Shown: positions 62,593 to 64,000 of the stretch, one piece after another | Layout: every line of letters begins with the position of its first letter | How positions within the stretch are numbered: the first letter of the stretch is position 1 | NCBI RefSeq assembly: GCF_923081025.1 | Contig: NZ_CAKLPZ010000001.1 | Location: 248,001 to 312,000, forward strand | DNA: 64,000 bases | Direction of reading: 5' to 3' | From: Neolewinella maritima | Lineage (GTDB): Bacteria > Bacteroidota > Bacteroidia > Chitinophagales > Saprospiraceae | Position numbers and translations under genes: made by a program | Notes under the pieces: generated by a model | Database searches by the model: none | Told to the model about the DNA's origin: nothing | The model's input: the letters and a program-made list of their open reading frames with translations, nothing else

Positions 62593-63622
62593 AATTGGGC
62601 ACTTCGACATCGGGTCGACGCACGCACCCTTCATAATTGCGGAGATGTCGGGCAACCACAATCAATCATTGGATCGGGCACTGGAACTTGTAGATGCCGC
62701 TGCCGCCGCAGGAGCGCATGCGCTCAAGTTGCAGACCTACACGGCCGATACTATCACTATCGATCACCGGGGAGGACTCTTTGACATTGCCGACAAGAAC
62801 AGCCTCTGGGCCGGGCAGAATCTGTACGATCTGTATAAGGAAGCGCATACACCATGGGAGTGGCATAAGCCCATTTTTAAGCGGGCCGAGGAGTTGGGTA
62901 TGGTAGCCTTTTCATCTCCTTTCGACGAATCCGCCGTAGACTTTTTGGAGGAACTGAATGTGCCCGCCTACAAAATTGCCTCTTTCGAGTCTAATCACTA
63001 CCCTCTCTTACGCAAGGTAGCCGCTACCGGTAAGCCCATCATCATCAGTTCGGGTGCCTCGCTGTTGGACGAAATCTACGAATCCGTACGTGTACTACGC
63101 GAAGCAGGAGCTAAGGAAATTTGCGTGCTCAAGTGTACCAGTACCTATCCCGCTACGCCCGAAAACACGAACCTGCGTACTATTCCGGTCTTCCAGTCAC
63201 TGTTTCCCGACTGCGCGGTGGGTCTATCCGATCACACCATGGGCATTGGAGTTTCAGTAGCTGCCGTAGCTCTCGGAGCCTCCGTCATAGAAAAGCACTT
63301 CACACTTCGCCGTGCGGATGGAGGAGTAGACAGTGCTTTCAGCCTGGAACCCACCGAACTTGCCGCTCTGGTGACTGAAACGGAGCGGGCCTGGCAGGGC
63401 CTGGGGGGCGTACAGCTTGACACACAAAAGGCAGAAAAAAAGAGCCGACAGTTCAAACGGTCTGTTTACGTCGTACAGGACATCGCCGAAGGGGAACTGC
63501 TTAGTCCAGATAACCTACGGGTTATTCGGCCCGGAGACGGACTAGCCCCCAAATTTTACGAGCAGGTGCTCGGCAAGCCGGCCCGACGGGCCTGGAAGCG
63601 CGGCACCCCCTTTACGTTGTAG
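62582..63622 (+). CDS. pseI: Pseudaminic acid synthase
   Basis: A 346-aa NeuB-family enzyme that condenses the free trideoxy sugar with phosphoenolpyruvate. FIIAEMSGNHNQSLDRALELVDAAAAAGAHALKLQTYTADTITI, FDESAVDFLEELNVPAYKIASFESNHYPLLRKVAATGKPIIISSG and GLSDHTMGIGVSVAAVALGASVIEKHFTLRR are typical, and the C-terminal SAF (antifreeze-like) domain follows (KRSVYVVQDIAEGELLSPDNLRVIRPG). ATG 62582 overlaps the fusion gene by 11 bp. Confidence 0.95.
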   Translation: MTFKIGHFDIGSTHAPFIIAEMSGNHNQSLDRALELVDAAAAAGAHALKLQTYTADTITIDHRGGLFDIADKNSLWAGQNLYDLYKEAHTPWEWHKPIFKRAEELGMVAFSSPFDESAVDFLEELNVPAYKIASFESNHYPLLRKVAATGKPIIISSGASLLDEIYESVRVLREAGAKEICVLKCTSTYPATPENTNLRTIPVFQSLFPDCAVGLSDHTMGIGVSVAAVALGASVIEKHFTLRRADGGVDSAFSLEPTELAALVTETERAWQGLGGVQLDTQKAEKKSRQFKRSVYVVQDIAEGELLSPDNLRVIRPGDGLAPKFYEQVLGKPARRAWKRGTPFTL

Positions 63623-63627
63623 CTTTG
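63620..63627 (+). promoter_or_regulatory. Possible -7 box after pseI
   Basis: TAGCTTTG fits TAnnTTTG and overlaps the pseI stop codon; no well-spaced -33 TTG is seen. It could drive the glycosyltransferase that starts at 63683. Confidence 0.35.
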
Positions 63628-63682
63628 CCACTGGTCTACCTTCTCTCGCACCCGCGGCCCCGCCCAAACACCCATAGCCTAC

Positions 63683-64000
63683 GTGTACAAAATCCTTCAC
63701 CTGATAAAATCCCTGGGACGGGGAGGTGCCGAAACGCTACTGAGTGAAACCCTACGGGTACATGATCGGAAGGCCTTCGAGTTTCAGTACGCCTATTTCG
63801 TCAGCTATAAGGGACAACTGGCCGAAGATCTCCGTGCACAGGATGCGGTAGTGACCTGCCTGAACGCGGATAGTGCACCGGCTATCCTTGCCAGCCTGCC
63901 GCGCCTGGCCGCCTACGTAAAGCGCGAGAACTTCGATCTTATCCACTGTCACCTGCCAGTATCTGCCGTGGCCGGCCGGTTGGTGGGTAAGTTTCTTGGG
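63683..64000 (+). CDS. Glycosyltransferase, N-terminal part (cut by window edge)
   Basis: The last 318 bp are an open frame from GTG 63683 with the GT4 N-terminal pattern YKILHLIKSLGRGGAETLLSE, then VSYKGQLAEDLRAQDAVVTCLN and FDLIHCHLPVSAVAGRLVGKFLG. It continues past the window. It probably belongs to the same polysaccharide locus and may transfer pseudaminic acid or a neighbouring sugar. Confidence 0.8.
   Translation, partial: MYKILHLIKSLGRGGAETLLSETLRVHDRKAFEFQYAYFVSYKGQLAEDLRAQDAVVTCLNADSAPAILASLPRLAAYVKRENFDLIHCHLPVSAVAGRLVGKFLG

Overview
The window looks like a chromosomal segment of a high-GC Bacteroidota, most likely a Saprospiria/Lewinella-type marine bacterium. The evidence is two secreted beta-helix proteins with type IX secretion (T9SS) C-terminal sorting domains, several SPII lipoproteins, promoter boxes of the Bacteroidota type (TTG about 20 nt upstream of TAnnTTTG), and a UpxY/NusG-like regulator heading a polysaccharide locus. 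The genus is inferred, not proven.

Layout. 1-3.8 kb, minus strand: histidine operon hisG-hisD-hisC-hisB (hisB cut by the window edge), directly downstream of a tRNA-Phe(GAA) gene with a clear promoter. 3.8-13.3 kb, mostly minus strand: a DinB-fold protein, a Crp/Fnr-type regulator, a ThuA-domain lipoprotein with a very large SGNH/beta-propeller/HEAT/cytochrome c lipoprotein, a small membrane protein (plus strand), hemW, a TPR membrane protein, tatC and a short-chain dehydrogenase. 13.4-15.4 kb, plus strand: a LolD/MacB-like ABC ATPase and permease whose periplasmic region carries a His/Asp-rich stretch. 15.5-19.8 kb, minus strand: two paralogous GMC flavoprotein oxidoreductases around one Tat-signal-bearing gluconate-dehydrogenase-subunit-3-like protein. 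19.9-25.8 kb: a lytic transglycosylase, an esterase with a carbohydrate-binding domain, two lipoproteins and a beta-CASP metallo-hydrolase. 26.0-30.1 kb: first giant beta-helix T9SS protein. 30.2-36.6 kb: rfbC, a small conserved protein, a cyclophilin lipoprotein, a methyltransferase, a secreted protein, an orphan OmpR-type response regulator and a VWA-like membrane protein. 36.9-40.5 kb: a second beta-helix T9SS protein, ended by a strong terminator.

40.6-64 kb, all plus strand: a surface polysaccharide locus of clearly lower GC. It holds a NusG/UpxY-like antiterminator, glycosyltransferases, rfbB-rfbA, an ABC exporter, a UDP-HexNAc dehydrogenase, a UDP-glucuronate epimerase-like enzyme, a CpsB/CapC-type PHP phosphatase with Wza and a Wzc-like tyrosine kinase (Gly-Tyr repeat tail), more glycosyltransferases, a sulfotransferase and a complete pseudaminic acid pathway (pseB, pseC, pseF, a pseG-pseH fusion, pseI), ending in a truncated glycosyltransferase. 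Most genes overlap or lie a few bases apart, so they are probably cotranscribed, with an internal promoter before pseB. The expected product is an acidic, possibly sulfated polymer or glycan containing dTDP-sugar, uronic/aminouronic and pseudaminic acid residues.

Non-coding structure is also notable. There are tandem mini-hairpin arrays built from TAGAYC modules, a 25-bp-periodic GCTGCCGGAGGCAGC hairpin triplet, an intergenic repeat family based on AATCCGTGTTTAA, a nested inverted repeat between convergent genes, and several promoter boxes exactly 4 nt before an ATG, which suggests leaderless mRNAs.
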